Shown: positions 35,676 through 46,378 of the stretch, one piece after another | Position numbering within the stretch: position 1 is the first letter of the stretch | Layout: every line of letters begins with the position of its first letter | Assembly (NCBI RefSeq): GCF_000143415.4 | Contig: NW_003314302.1 | Coordinates: 389,182 to 453,181, forward strand | DNA length: 64,000 bases | DNA from: Selaginella moellendorffii | Taxonomy: Eukaryota > Streptophyta > Lycopodiopsida > Selaginellales > Selaginellaceae | Direction: 5' to 3' | Position numbers and translations under genes: made by a program | The notes under the pieces: generated by a model | What the model was told of the DNA's origin: nothing | Database searches by the model: none | What the model saw: only the letters and a program-made list of their open reading frames with translations

Positions 35676-36556
35676 TTATAATTTATAATGGTAATTATAA
35701 AACATTAAAACCAACATTTTTGCTTAAACTATAGAGCACAAATCAGAAAGAAATTGAAATACATTGATCCACATGTCTATCACTAAAAAAGAAAATACTC
35801 CAGCTCTTGCTAACCAAACAAATAGCAAAGTTCATCTTAAAAATAAGATTAGTATTAAACCATATCTTAGCACACCAAACTTATAAAAGAGAGTGTTGAT
35901 GCTTTTGGTGTTACTGTAGCTTTAGCATTTACTTTGCAGGCCCTCAATGATAACTTGGGTTTGTGTTGCCCAAGGCTAGGTAACAATAAAAGGGGGTATC
36001 AGGGGGAGTATATGGATTTGGTCTTGGTTGTGTTGTGGTGATGATATAATGTCATGGCTGTAGGACATAGCATTACTAACATTATGTCAAGCATGGCACC
36101 TTGGCTATAGTGCAATTCTGCCAAAAACATACAATAGTACCCTTTTATAAATAGAAAAATGGATTTTAGATTATACATTGTGAGTGCTTACTTGGCCCTC
36201 ACAACATCATTGAGAGAGCTTAAACAAAATAATAATAATTTTTTGTCATGTTCTATACTAATTTTAGATGCCCATCAGGCACCAAAAGAGCTAAAACAGG
36301 TCATACATTTTCATTAATACCTTAATAATGCTTATATTAATTGAAAAAATAAATATATCAATTACTATACCACATAGATAAACAAAAGTTTTGACCACAT
36401 ATTATTTTAGTATTATTAGAAAAATATATCAAAGTTATATCAAAATACTCAACTTTAAAACCATACCGTTGGACTCCTTCGCCGTGGCGAGATCTGGACC
36501 GTTAATGTCATTGTAGTGCCTCTGGCAGTTTTAGGGCTCGTTCCATCGCGAAGAAA
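35676..36556. other. Spacer between lectin and C2-LysM gene
   Basis: AT-rich up to about 36460, with no recognised gene. The last 80 bp are GC-rich and probably hold the C2-LysM promoter and leader, including a TTAGGGCTCG element near 36531. Confidence 0.4.
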
Positions 36557-37569
36557 ATGCGGTGCTTGGGGCACCTTCATATATCCGTGGTGGAGGGAAG
36601 GAATCTCTCTGTCAAGATCGATGCGCGGCCCTCTGTTTTGCTACAGATCGGCAAAGAACAGGTAAAATGCTGGTTATTTTTATCCATCTCTAGAGTTTTG
36701 GATGATGGATTTCTTTCTCTAGGCTAGAACGGCGCCGCTCAAGAACTTAAGTTCCAAATGGCTGGCAGAGTTTAGACTGGATGTGGCGTCGGAGGACTCT
36801 TGCCTCACGGTAACAAGTTCTCTTCTTCTCCTTTTATTCGTGTTTCTATCTCCTTGATCTTCATAGGTGACACTTCTGGATGATCACTCCAGCCATCCAG
36901 TGGGAAAATCTCTCGTTCCCATCCGTGATCTAATCTCGATCGGGACCGCGGTTCAGTGGGTCACACTGAAAGATCCTTCCGGAAGAGATGTTGGACAAAT
37001 ATGTCTAGTTCTTCGGTTTCTCAAAGGTTTGCTCCATGGCAAAGCCAAAAACGATTTTTCTAGATTTTTCTTCTCCTCTTTTTCAGAGATCAGTAACGTC
37101 AAGCGAGAGAACGGTGCCTCCATTCCCAGCGCTCACCACCATCTCCTAAATGGCGATGCAAACTCGGAGCTTTCGTCCTCCACCTCGTCTTTGTCGCGCG
37201 AAGATGACGATCAAGACGGGATCGTGCCACAGGACGACGATCATCGCTCCAAAAAGAAAGATCAAGCCAAGAACACGGGACGAAGCAAATACTTCGTCGT
37301 CGCTGCTACCGCCGCCGCGACGATCCTCCTCTCAGTTTTCGCCTGGACGAGCCACCAGAAACAAAAGTCCAAGTATCACGAGGTTCGTATCCTATACATC
37401 GTTTTCTTCGTGAGCTTGAGCTCTTCCTCTCCAGGTGAAAGAAGGTGATACGATGAGTTCTATCGCGAACAAGTATGGATTGTCCCCGGACGATGTTTTC
37501 GAAGCCAACATGAGCGTTACCAGCGATCCCGATAGGATCTATCCCGGGGACAAGATCTACATTCCATGA
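36557..37569 (+). CDS. C2-domain / transmembrane / LysM protein
   Basis: Five exons splice to 260 residues: 36557-36661, 36723-36809, 36867-37026, 37087-37382, 37435-37569; introns are 61, 57, 60 and 52 nt. Residues 5-117 read as a C2-like domain (HISVVEGRNL, then WLAEFRLDV, VTLLDDHS, ICLVLRFL). An acidic, Ser-rich linker follows, then a transmembrane helix (about 186-204) and a C-terminal LysM domain (217-260: VKEGDTMSSIANKYGLSPDD, then DRIYPGDKIYIP). There is no N-terminal signal peptide, so a type II topology with cytosolic C2 and extracytosolic LysM is likely. LysM binds GlcNAc polymers; C2 binds membranes or proteins. Intron 3 is 60 nt and has no in-frame stop, so retention would add 20 residues. 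Confidence 0.78.
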
Positions 37570-37642
37570 AGATCATTCTCGCAAGGTTTCCTGGAGAGAT
37601 GGTAGTTTATCTAAGATCACAATGAGAACTTTCTTATAGCTC

Positions 37643-40246
37643 ATGTTTGTGACCTTGAATAGATCTAAGCAAGAAGTATCGCGCTTTGCGAGCGCGATCA
37701 AGCAGTGCCGCGACTCGCTCGATCCTCACAAGGGCGAGTTCGTCCACACCCAGATCCTCGCCTCCTCCCACGCCAGCAATGTCTTCCTCTCTAATCTCCT
37801 CGTCGACATGTACTCCAAGTGTGGCCGCCTGGATCGATCGCTCCAGGTCTTCCATGCCGCCGAGTGCCGCAATGTTTTCTCCTGGAACATCATCGTCGCG
37901 GCGTTCGCCCATCACGGGCATCTGGGCGATGCTCGATTCTTCTTCTCTCGCATGCCGCAGGTGGGATCCGTGGCGGCCACCGTTGTGATCCTAGCACTTG
38001 CCGAGGAAGGGCATTTTGCCGAGGCCGAAAACCTGTACTGTTTCATACCTGAGAAAGACACAGCGTCGATGAACGCAATGATCAACTTGTACGGTAGAAC
38101 TGGTGATGTTTCCCAGGCACGAACTGTATTTGACGCGATTAAAAATCCGGACGTGGTATCGTGGACAAGCATGCTTCAGGCAAATGCCCTTTCCGGGCAT
38201 TTGCAGGATGCAAAGAATCTCTTCCGCGCCATGCCTCAAAGAAACGACTACTGCTGGAACACTATGCTGAATGGATTTGCATCGCACGGGGACGTCACCA
38301 CAGCCTGCTTGATCTTGCAACTGATGCCGCAGCATAATGTCGTGTCCTGGACGATCATGCTCACCGCGTATGCCGAAAGGGGGCATCTTGCGTTAGCTTT
38401 GTCTGTATTTGATTCCGTCCCGGCACGGACCGTGCGTTTGTGGAACGCGATGCTCGACGCCTGCGACGAGGTTGGCGAAGCCAAGTTTGTGTTTTGGAAG
38501 ATGCCGTACTGGGATAATGTGTCCTGGAACACGATAATTGCCGCAATGGCACAGAGTGGATGCTTGATTGAGGCCCGCCGTACGTATGGGCAGCTTCTGG
38601 AGCCGGCAAACGAAGGCCCGATTGCGGTGGAAAGCCTTGTACGGAGAAAAGGTGGCGGTGAGGATGATAATACGTCGCTAATCAAGAGCTATGCCGAGTG
38701 CCGGCTTCTTCACGAGTGCGAGATTCTGTTCCGGAACACACCCGTCAGAAACGTTTTTACATGGACGGTTATGATCGCCGCTTTTGCGGAGACAGGCAAT
38801 CTGGAATCGACTACACAATTTTTCCAGAAAATGCCGGCGTGGAATGTTGTTGCCTGGAATATCATCGTACAAGCAAATGCCCAAGGGGGGCATCTGGATA
38901 AAGCCAAAGAGCTGTTTGACTTATCGTCGGCTAGAAGTGTTGTTTCCGCCAATGCCCTGATCGAAGCGTACGGAAGCGAGGAGAAACTATGCTACTCGTG
39001 CCGGATATTCGATCGGATGCCACAGTGGGATTCCTGGACGTGGGTAGCCGTTATTGGAGCGTATGCCGGGAGTGGGAATCTTGACATGTGCGAGAGAGTG
39101 TTCGCAAAGATTCCCGAAAAGGACGTGGTTTCGTGGACCGTGTTAATCCAGGCCTTCGCAGAGAATGGGTATCTTGACAGAGCGGAAATGGCATTTCGGC
39201 TGATTCCTTTCAGAAACTCCGTCTGCTGCAATGTGATTCTCACGGCATATTCCCGGGAGGGGCATGACGTACAAGCAAAGGCCGCTTTTGATTCCATGCC
39301 GTACAAGAGCATCGCCTCTTGGAACATAACTATGACCGCCTTAGGTGCCGCATCTGCAGGTCAAGTCTTCAGGAATATGCCCCAGTGGAATGCCGTGTCC
39401 TGGAACACTGTCCTCTCAGCAAATGCCGCACAAGGGCATTTGGAAAATGCGATCGGCATCTTCCACGCCATGCCACTGTCCAACACCGCGTCGTACAACT
39501 CCATGATCCAGGCGTACGGGAGCAACAGCCGGCCCATGGACGCCCGCCACGTGTTCGATTCCATGGACCAGCGCGACGTTGTGACGTGGAACGTTCTCGC
39601 CCAGGCATTGGCCGGGAATTTCCACGTGGACGAGGCCATGCTAGTGCTGGAAAAGATGCCCCACCACAGCCTCGTGGCGGTCAACTCGATGATCACGGCC
39701 CACGCCCAGGCCGGCCACGCACACGTGGCAAGGCACCTCTTCAAGAATATGCCCGCCCGGAACGTGGTGTCGTGGAGCGCCACCATTGGAGCGTACGCCC
39801 AGGCCGGGTATATTCCCGAATCCCTGGAGCTTGTACGGGCGATGCTGCTGGAAGGAGTGAAGCCAAACGAGGTAACTCTCGTGGCCATTCTCACCGGGTG
39901 TAGTCACTCGGGGCTCTTGCACGAAGCTCGCGAGCTCTTCTTTTTCATAACCAGAGATTTGGAGCTGCGCCCCTCGATCGATCACTACTGCTGCATTGTC
40001 GATCTCTTGGGTCGATCCAAGCAGCTCAACTTTGCCGAGGAGCTCGTCTCGAGCATGCCGTATCGACCGAATACCACCGTGTGGACGACTTTATTGGGAG
40101 CTTGCAAAACTCAAGGCGATTTCCAGCGAGGAGCTAGCGCTGCAAAACAGGCACTAGCACTGGATCCCGAGGGCTCTGGAGTTTACGTCCTTCTATCAAA
40201 CATCTACGCTTCAATCCGGAAAGAGAAACATCTTACGGTGTTCTAG
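37643..40246 (+). CDS. Long PLS-class pentatricopeptide repeat protein, lacks DYW
   Basis: Single exon, 867 residues, starting 74 bp after the C2-LysM stop. It consists of about two dozen PPR motifs, most of short 31-residue S type, with the recurrent signature MPxxNVVSWNxxIxAxAxxGH (for example FFQKMPAWNVVAWNIIVQA). Near the C-terminus are IDHYCCIVDLLGRSKQ and VWTTLLGACKTQGDFQRG, then YVLLSNIYASIRKEKHLTVF, i.e. most of E1, after which it ends without E2, E+ or DYW. A clear N-terminal targeting peptide is not obvious. It is expected to bind RNA in mitochondria or chloroplasts, probably for C-to-U editing, with the deaminase supplied in trans if it edits. It is convergent with MCTS1, 52 bp away. 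Confidence 0.87.
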   Translation: MFVTLNRSKQEVSRFASAIKQCRDSLDPHKGEFVHTQILASSHASNVFLSNLLVDMYSKCGRLDRSLQVFHAAECRNVFSWNIIVAAFAHHGHLGDARFFFSRMPQVGSVAATVVILALAEEGHFAEAENLYCFIPEKDTASMNAMINLYGRTGDVSQARTVFDAIKNPDVVSWTSMLQANALSGHLQDAKNLFRAMPQRNDYCWNTMLNGFASHGDVTTACLILQLMPQHNVVSWTIMLTAYAERGHLALALSVFDSVPARTVRLWNAMLDACDEVGEAKFVFWKMPYWDNVSWNTIIAAMAQSGCLIEARRTYGQLLEPANEGPIAVESLVRRKGGGEDDNTSLIKSYAECRLLHECEILFRNTPVRNVFTWTVMIAAFAETGNLESTTQFFQKMPAWNVVAWNIIVQANAQGGHLDKAKELFDLSSARSVVSANALIEAYGSEEKLCYSCRIFDRMPQWDSWTWVAVIGAYAGSGNLDMCERVFAKIPEKDVVSWTVLIQAFAENGYLDRAEMAFRLIPFRNSVCCNVILTAYSREGHDVQAKAAFDSMPYKSIASWNITMTALGAASAGQVFRNMPQWNAVSWNTVLSANAAQGHLENAIGIFHAMPLSNTASYNSMIQAYGSNSRPMDARHVFDSMDQRDVVTWNVLAQALAGNFHVDEAMLVLEKMPHHSLVAVNSMITAHAQAGHAHVARHLFKNMPARNVVSWSATIGAYAQAGYIPESLELVRAMLLEGVKPNEVTLVAILTGCSHSGLLHEARELFFFITRDLELRPSIDHYCCIVDLLGRSKQLNFAEELVSSMPYRPNTTVWTTLLGACKTQGDFQRGASAAKQALALDPEGSGVYVLLSNIYASIRKEKHLTVF

Positions 40247-40298
40247 AAAGAAAAGCTCTCGTCTTCGTCTCTTCGTCTAAGTTTCTCGCGGGGTCGTC

Positions 40299-41314
40299 TC
40301 AATTGAGTTGCTGAGTCTGCAAAGAGAGTTTTTTTTCCGTTAGCATCCATTGGTAGTGTTACATACCTTCCAGAGTCCATCGTTGAGATAGTGCATATTG
40401 TCCACTCCAATCCCTTTGTTGATATTCTTTCTGCGAGAGTTTAAACACTTAGCTTGATTGTTTCCAAGCAAACCGGTGGCTCACATGTCGAGAGCAGACA
40501 TTTTCGTGAAGCCTATCGCGAGCGCGTGCTGCTTGCCTTCCGCCATTATGGCCTAGAAATCACGAGAACACGAGTGTGAGAAGAAGCTATCTGTCAAAGA
40601 ATCGTGAAATCGTACCACAGGTGCCTCGGCTGCCACACTTTCGTCCAAGCCACCTCCAGGAGAAGTCAGTCCGGGACACATGATATTTGCTCCGGCGAGG
40701 ACGAACTTGATGGCTCCTCTGTCAACTTGGAGCTTCTTCATCACGGTCGGGTCTGGAGATCACGAAAGCGAAAACCGTTAGCTCGTTTTCTCCTCAGGCT
40801 ACGAACTTGCATTGGTGGAGGAGCCTCAAGGTTGGCATGTAAGGACCGTCTCGGACGTTGAAGAAGAGCGGCACATTGTTGACGAGTATCAGGTTGACAT
40901 GGTTCTGGCTGCAAATGTTGAACCGCAAAAGGTTAGAAATGTCCGATTTAAGTAGCTTAGCTCACCATTTAGCAACGATGACCGGAGATTTTTTCGGCAG
41001 GATATCATCAAGCACGGGCTCCAACTCTGGATACTACACAAACAAAACAAAGTTTGAAGTTTCGGAAAGAAATACTCGAGAAAGAACTTTTCTTTTTACC
41101 TCTTCAGCAACGCTTTGCCGGATTTTTCTTTGAACGGAGGCTTTCACCTGATTCTGCGCGGTTACCTCTTCCTGGCTAAACCTGATACACACAAAAAACA
41201 CACACAGTTAACTTCCATTTCCAGGAAACATTAAGCAAGAAAGACCACAGAAAAAAAGAGAGAAAAAAAAAACATGCGTAGAAAAAAAGTCCATCGTACT
41301 TACTTCTTAAACAT
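40299..41314 (-). CDS. MCTS1: MCTS1 translation re-initiation factor (PUA domain)
   Basis: Eight exons on the minus strand: 41314-41304, 41181-41100, 41033-40966, 40908-40811, 40752-40616, 40552-40485, 40430-40367, 40316-40299. They give 181 residues, the same length as human MCTS1. The start reads [19 protein letters not shown], the middle [11 protein letters not shown] and [15 protein letters not shown], and the PUA region [20 protein letters not shown], then [20 protein letters not shown]; it ends in [18 protein letters not shown]1 pairs with DENR to recycle 40S subunits and promote re-initiation. The intron after exon 4 (40753-40810) has a GC donor (GCAAGT). A 5' UTR intron is likely (about 41329-41513). 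Divergent from TFIIA-gamma. Confidence 0.95.
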
Positions 41315-41569
41315 TTCGAAGTTGGAGCCTGGAGAGCAAAACCAAAAAAAAAATCACATCGAAGAAAGGAAAAAAAAAAAAATCAACCACAAGTTCACAA
41401 CACGAAACATCCTAAACTTAACTACATTCATTCATAGTTAACAAAACAGTCGGGCAAGAAGAATCGAGGAGCAAACAGCCAGCGCAATCCGATAATCCGA
41501 TCGAAAAACTCACCGCGATCGCGTGCGCAGCAGCAGCGGCCGCTCCTCAGCTCCTCGGATCGAGCACTG

Positions 41570-41778
41570 CGATGGATCGAGCGGGGAAGAAAGGGGGCTT
41601 TATAGCGCACCCTAGGGTATATAAAGCCCCAATGCGCAGTTATAAGCTCTAGGTCGAGAGATATATAAAGGGTTTTCTGTCGTGAGAGTTTGAGCTCCGC
41701 CATCGCTCCATCGCGCCTGGAGCTGCGAGAGGGAGGGAGAGAGAAGAAAGGCGCGCGCGCTAGCGACTAGCGAGGGAG
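41570..41778. promoter_or_regulatory. Divergent promoter, MCTS1 / TFIIA-gamma
   Basis: TATA boxes face both ways: TATATAAAG at 41618-41626 and again at 41662-41670 on the plus strand, and CTATAAAGC on the minus strand (41597-41605). The 41662 box would place TFIIA-gamma transcription start near 41700, with a leader of about 80 nt. The minus box fits an MCTS1 leader whose first, non-coding exon ends at 41514. Confidence 0.6.
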
Positions 41779-42575
41779 ATGGGCAGCTTGGAGCTCTATC
41801 GCAAATCCACCATCGGCATAGGCCTCACGGATGCTCTGGACGAGATGGTAACGAACGGCAGCATTCCTCCTCTTCTCGCCGTGCGTGTGCTCATGCAGTT
41901 CGACAAAGTAAGCTTCTCTTCCTTTTTTTTTTCTTTGTGGAATGAGATGAGATCTCAGTTTTCCATTGGGATTTCTCTTGTTTTTTTCGTTAGTTGTAAC
42001 TTTTCTTTTGCTTTGATCGAGTGAGCGTTTCGTGTTCTTCTTGGCTGCTTGATCGAATTGAGTTTCTCACTGGGAATTTTGGCTTTCTCTGTCTGCTAGT
42101 TGTAACTTTTCTTTTGGTTTGATTGAGCGTTTCGTGTTCTTCGTTTTTGGTTCCCGTTACTAACTCAAATGGTTTTTTTTCTTTTCTTTTCTCCTTGGAT
42201 CCTTACAGTCGATGGGTGAGGCACTGCAGAGCAAAGTGCGAGCTAAGACAACCTTCAAGGTCTGTAAATTAGCCTCTTTTTTCCATAATTTTTTCAAAGA
42301 GAAAGCTTTTCTTGTGCCTCTGATTTTTTTTTCTTTCTTTCGTTGGCATTGCTTGAGGGAACTTGAATTCTTCATGTTTTTTGGTTTTTCATGTTTGTTT
42401 TCCTTGTCCTCTTGTTTTCCTTTGGCAGGGCCACTTGCGCACATACAGGTTTTGCGACAACATCTGGATCTTTTTGCTGGAGAACGCGACGTTCAAGACG
42501 GATAACGAGGTCCAGCATGTGGATCGGGTGAAAATCGTTGCCTGCGACGCCAAGATCCTGGCCCGGCCAGCATGA
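41779..42575 (+). CDS. TFIIA-S: Transcription initiation factor IIA, small (gamma) subunit
   Basis: Three exons, 41779-41907, 42209-42259 and 42429-42575, give 108 residues; plant TFIIA-gamma is about 106. The start [20 protein letters not shown], the middle [20 protein letters not shown] and the end [16 protein letters not shown]...VKIVACDAK match the family along its whole length. It forms a heterodimer with TFIIA-alpha/beta and stabilises TBP on promoters, in the nucleus. Introns are 301 and 169 nt, longer than others in this window. Divergent from MCTS1. Confidence 0.95.
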
Positions 42576-43159
42576 AAATCCCATGAAGGCACGAATGATA
42601 ATATCAAGTAAGTCGTGAAAGGCAAAGCTCTTAGCATTTTGTATTATGGAAGCAGTCTGAATGAAAAATCATGAACCAGATGCGTCGTGGGACACTCTCG
42701 TTTCGTGATTATCTAGTTTGTAGCTGATACAATGTGGAATCACTGCTTAACTGATAACTATATGGTAGCAAATAAATCAAGGGCATTTTGTTCTTGTAGA
42801 TCCCACAAGATGGAACCCCAAGACCTTCAAGGAAAAGAACGTCCGCTTAAACCATGGAAAAAGAGCCATGTCGAGAAAGTTCTATAAATTGTTTATTCAA
42901 AGAATTCAACCAAGCCACAAATTTAATTAGCAGAATAAAATTACTGCAAGGTTTAATTCAATACATGTATCAATTGTTTAGACCGCGCCATGCGACCGCG
43001 ATCTTGACAGCCACCCTTCAGTTCAGATTTGAAACAGTTAATCCAATACGTATAATAATACGATTCCAAGGACATCGTGCATGAAAACATCTTCTAGATT
43101 TGAATATCGAGAAAGTTCCATGGATTGTTTATTTAAAATATAGAAAGTCTGTTACAAAT
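42576..43159. other. Spacer, no gene seen
   Basis: Convergent 3' flanks of TFIIA-gamma and the carboxylesterase. Two related words (CGAGAAAGTTC followed by a GATTGTTTATT-like stretch, at about 42873 and 43109) suggest a small duplication. Nothing else is recognised. Confidence 0.4.
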
Positions 43160-44155
43160 TCACTTGCAACACATTGTCACAAACCCAAATAAGTCATCGA
43201 AGAACCGATCCAACGCCGGAGATGGAGGCCCCAAGTAGAACGCATGGCCGGCATCATCGTATTCCACGACCTGGACGTGCTTGTTTGCCCCCTGTAGACG
43301 TCGTGCGACCTCTACTTGCCTCACGTACAAACAATCCTTGCGCCCAATCGCCATGAAAATTGGCGCCATCTCTCCCGGAACTCGATGTTCCTCCAGGAAC
43401 TTGGGCTGGTTGCAATAGGGATGATCGCGATCGGCCCCAATTGGGAGCGCGAGCTTCCAGCAGAGATCCGAGCTCTCCATGGTGAGGATCTCGCCATTGG
43501 CAAACTCCACCTCCGAGTCCTTGCGGTCCATGCCGCCGTAGAAAGGCTGGACGAGGACGACTCCCACGACTTTGATCGTGGGATTTTTCGTTTCCTCGAC
43601 GTTCTTGAGCTCCTGGCGGAAGAACCAATCCAGTGCCGAGTGTTGGGCGATGTTTCCCCCAGCGCTATCGCCCGAGATGAAAACACGGGATAAATCGCCA
43701 TGGGAGCGAATCCAATCCTCGCCCAAGCACTGTGGTTCTTGGAGCCATTGCAGGGTTCTAGCGGCGTCTTGGTACGCTGCCGGCAGCCGGTGCTCGGGAG
43801 CGAGCCTGTAATCCACAGAGACCACCAGGGCTTTGAGATTTCTCGACATGGATTCACAGAAATAGTGGAAAAAGTGAAACTTTGGGGTGAAAACCAGGAA
43901 TCCACCACCGTGGAAGTAGACGAACACTGGCAGCTTCGAATCGTGCTCGCATTCCGGGAGGAAAATCCGTGCCGAGAGGCCTGAAATCTCATCAATCACA
44001 ATGTCCTTGGACGCAACACCTTGTACAAAGTGAGGAATTGCTGGGATGGATTCCAAAGGCTGCCTGGTGGCAGCAAAGTCGTTGTAGTTTGGATCATCCT
44101 TGTTGTCGATGGGAAGCCCCGGGAGAGACGCCTTAATCCAGTGGAGTAGCGCCAT
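43160..44155 (-). CDS. CXE-type carboxylesterase (alpha/beta hydrolase)
   Basis: Single exon, 331 residues. It belongs to the plant carboxylesterase/hormone-sensitive-lipase-like family. The oxyanion-hole motif HGGGF is at 82-86, the nucleophile Ser164 in GDSAGG, and the remaining triad residues are most likely Asp274 (GRKD) and His304 (AGHAF). YRLAPEHRLPAAY (116-128) is also typical. The family hydrolyses small esters, including plant specialised metabolites and xenobiotics. The gibberellin receptor GID1 belongs to the same fold but lacks the catalytic histidine; because it is present here, an active esterase is favoured over a receptor. No signal peptide is evident, so it is probably cytosolic. 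Confidence 0.92.
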   Translation of the reverse strand: MALLHWIKASLPGLPIDNKDDPNYNDFAATRQPLESIPAIPHFVQGVASKDIVIDEISGLSARIFLPECEHDSKLPVFVYFHGGGFLVFTPKFHFFHYFCESMSRNLKALVVSVDYRLAPEHRLPAAYQDAARTLQWLQEPQCLGEDWIRSHGDLSRVFISGDSAGGNIAQHSALDWFFRQELKNVEETKNPTIKVVGVVLVQPFYGGMDRKDSEVEFANGEILTMESSDLCWKLALPIGADRDHPYCNQPKFLEEHRVPGEMAPIFMAIGRKDCLYVRQVEVARRLQGANKHVQVVEYDDAGHAFYLGPPSPALDRFFDDLFGFVTMCCK

Positions 44156-44882
44156 AGCTCTCTTCCTTTCTTCTACACAACAGCTTAAAATGATCTATCT
44201 CTCTCCAACTCTGAATGTCAAAAACCTTTACACACCGTCCCACCCCAGCTCTGATGTCAAAGACCTTTACACCGTTGCACGAAATTCACGCAATAAGAAT
44301 TTCTCAAAAATTTCAAAGCTTAATGCTGGGTATTTAAGTTTATTTTTACTTGTTAACTATGACAACATTTTAATTTTAAATCATTGTTTAAAATTAGAAA
44401 AAAAGAGAGAATATTTTCAATTCATTTACAGCTAGCAACGAAATGCAATTGTATGCCATGCAAAAATATAAAAAATAAAAAATACATGTAAAGACTTAAT
44501 CCTTGAACTATGTGTTATGGTGAAGTGAGCATTTCTTTGTTGAGTTGTAGCTAACGTAAATCACCTTTCCGGTAGCAAATTATAAGACCTCCATGAAAAG
44601 AAGAAAGAATTGAAAATGAAGATCGTGCGATGAGAGACCGGGATTGCCAGCGTTCCCAGCTCTGAGAATTTAAAAGATGATGTCTTAAAGGTGTGTTTAC
44701 TGACCCAATTAAACATTAGCCAAGTGATCCCTTTTCACATTTTTGGTTCAGTTCCTTGTGAATTTTGCTTCTCAAAAGTTACCCCCAACAGTGAGCATGA
44801 TGATGAGAAGTAACCTCTTCTTAGTCTGCTGGTCACTTCTTGATCTGAGAAATCACCAGATCATTTCTGCCACTGATGATCC

Positions 44883-44921
44883 AGAAATCATCAAATCACC
44901 AAGCCAGATTTGATGATTTCT
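44883..44921. repeat. Perfect 15-bp inverted repeat, 9-nt loop
   Basis: AGAAATCATCAAATC (44883-44897) and its exact reverse complement GATTTGATGATTTCT (44907-44921) flank ACCAAGCCA. Similar words (GAGAAATCACCAGATC) lie about 35 bp upstream. It would fold as a stable stem in either strand. It is too short for a typical plant miRNA precursor. Confidence 0.8.
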
Positions 44922-45916
44922 CCAAGCTCTTGGGAAGGGGGCGTTGATCGTGTTCTGGATGCATCCCTGCCCGACTCATCCTACGGCGTGCACGCCCTTG
45001 ACTAGACATGTTTTTCTGGGTCTGTTAGCGCCCATCTGGAGGCATAAAACCAAAGGGACCAAGTACCTGAGCAGGAGGTATGAAGGCTGGAGCCTACTGG
45101 GACTACGTGACCGTCAGGAAGAACTTGTTGGTGGGCGACCACAAGGATTTGATGTTCTGTCTGCAAATTTTTGCTAGAATCGTCCAGTAAAGAGTTCTTT
45201 TCTAAAGGTGTCACAGATCAAGTTAGCAAGGTTTTCTTGCCATAGGATAGTGAGAAAAACAATGTTAAAAAGTAAAACGTTTAAATGTTTACACCCACTC
45301 CCGGCAGAAGACCCCGAAGAGACTTGTTGGGTTTGGATCTGCCCCACAGTGGACCCTCCTCACACCAGCCGTTCACTCTCCCCACGAAGAACACCCCATG
45401 CATCATTATAAACCTTTGTTAGCCATTGATTACGTTATAAGATTTAATTTCAACCATTTCTTGAGAATATTCTCAAGAAGCTAAAATAATTAGTGATAAT
45501 TAGGTTTTCTTAAGAAAAATGAATCTTAATGTGTTATATATGTTTATAAACAAAAGGTAACAATAGTAGTTTAGTGCTATGAAAAACAACATTGTTTGCA
45601 TTTTCTGGTATATTCTAGTATGTTTTCGTTTTATAGTGTTTTAAATAGTAAACAATCTGTGACAGTATACCAAAGATAACGTCATGTGGAAGCTTATTTG
45701 CCACGTCATCAGGTCGCAAACCTTCTTTGGAGCGTGAATCCAACCATATGACGAGCGCATTGCTCACGATCACAATGAGTCACATTTTGATCCGGTGCAA
45801 CATGGATTCCAGCTCTAGCAAGAACCACGAGTAGAGACCAGAATGAGACAGGAGGTTATGGTGATCTTGCTGCTGGCAATAGAAATTCGAGAAGAAGGGG
45901 ACAGCTTCCAAGCACT

Positions 45917-46378
45917 GTGATTGACGAGCTTGAGAGATGCTTTGAGAGTATGCCATGGCATTCTTTCTCTTTTCTTCCTCAAATGGGAGCTCCACAGCCA
46001 AGAGGCTCTTATCTTCCTGCTATCAAGAGAAAATTGATGAGGAAATGCTATAATGAGAAGAAAGAGAGAAGCCAACCTCCAATTTGTATGGTGGCATGTG
46101 AGGGGCTTATCTCCCAGCAATTCCACCAAAAACCTTTGCTCACGTATTTTATGTAGAGCTTGTTGAGCTCCTTATACGAACACGCCCTTGGATATGAATA
46201 CACACAACATTATGGTGACATTGACTATAACTTTCCTGTGAATACTCTTCAAGTGTGTGGCGTCAAGCGCAAGCAGTGTCTCTGCATCTTTGAGAGCCCG
46301 CTCATCCTTGCATGTAGAAATTTGTCTTTTCATTTAGAAAAATGTTGGCTGTGCAAAATATCCATTGTCTATCAATGA
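45917..46378 (+). other. Possible coding remnant, unrecognised
   Basis: Two neighbouring frames look protein-like: 45917-46156 (IDELERCFESMPWHSF, LPAIKRKLMRKCYNEKKERS) and 46160-46378 (SSLYEHALGYEYTQHYGDID, FPVNTLQVCGVKRKQCLCIF). A GT-AG style junction could link them, but I cannot identify a family or a start codon in good context. It may be a decayed gene fragment or chance. Confidence 0.22.

Noticed and set aside
43160-44155. Carboxylesterase as a GID1 gibberellin receptor
   Set aside because: The catalytic His (AGHAF) and the full Ser-Asp-His triad are present, whereas GID1 proteins have lost the His.
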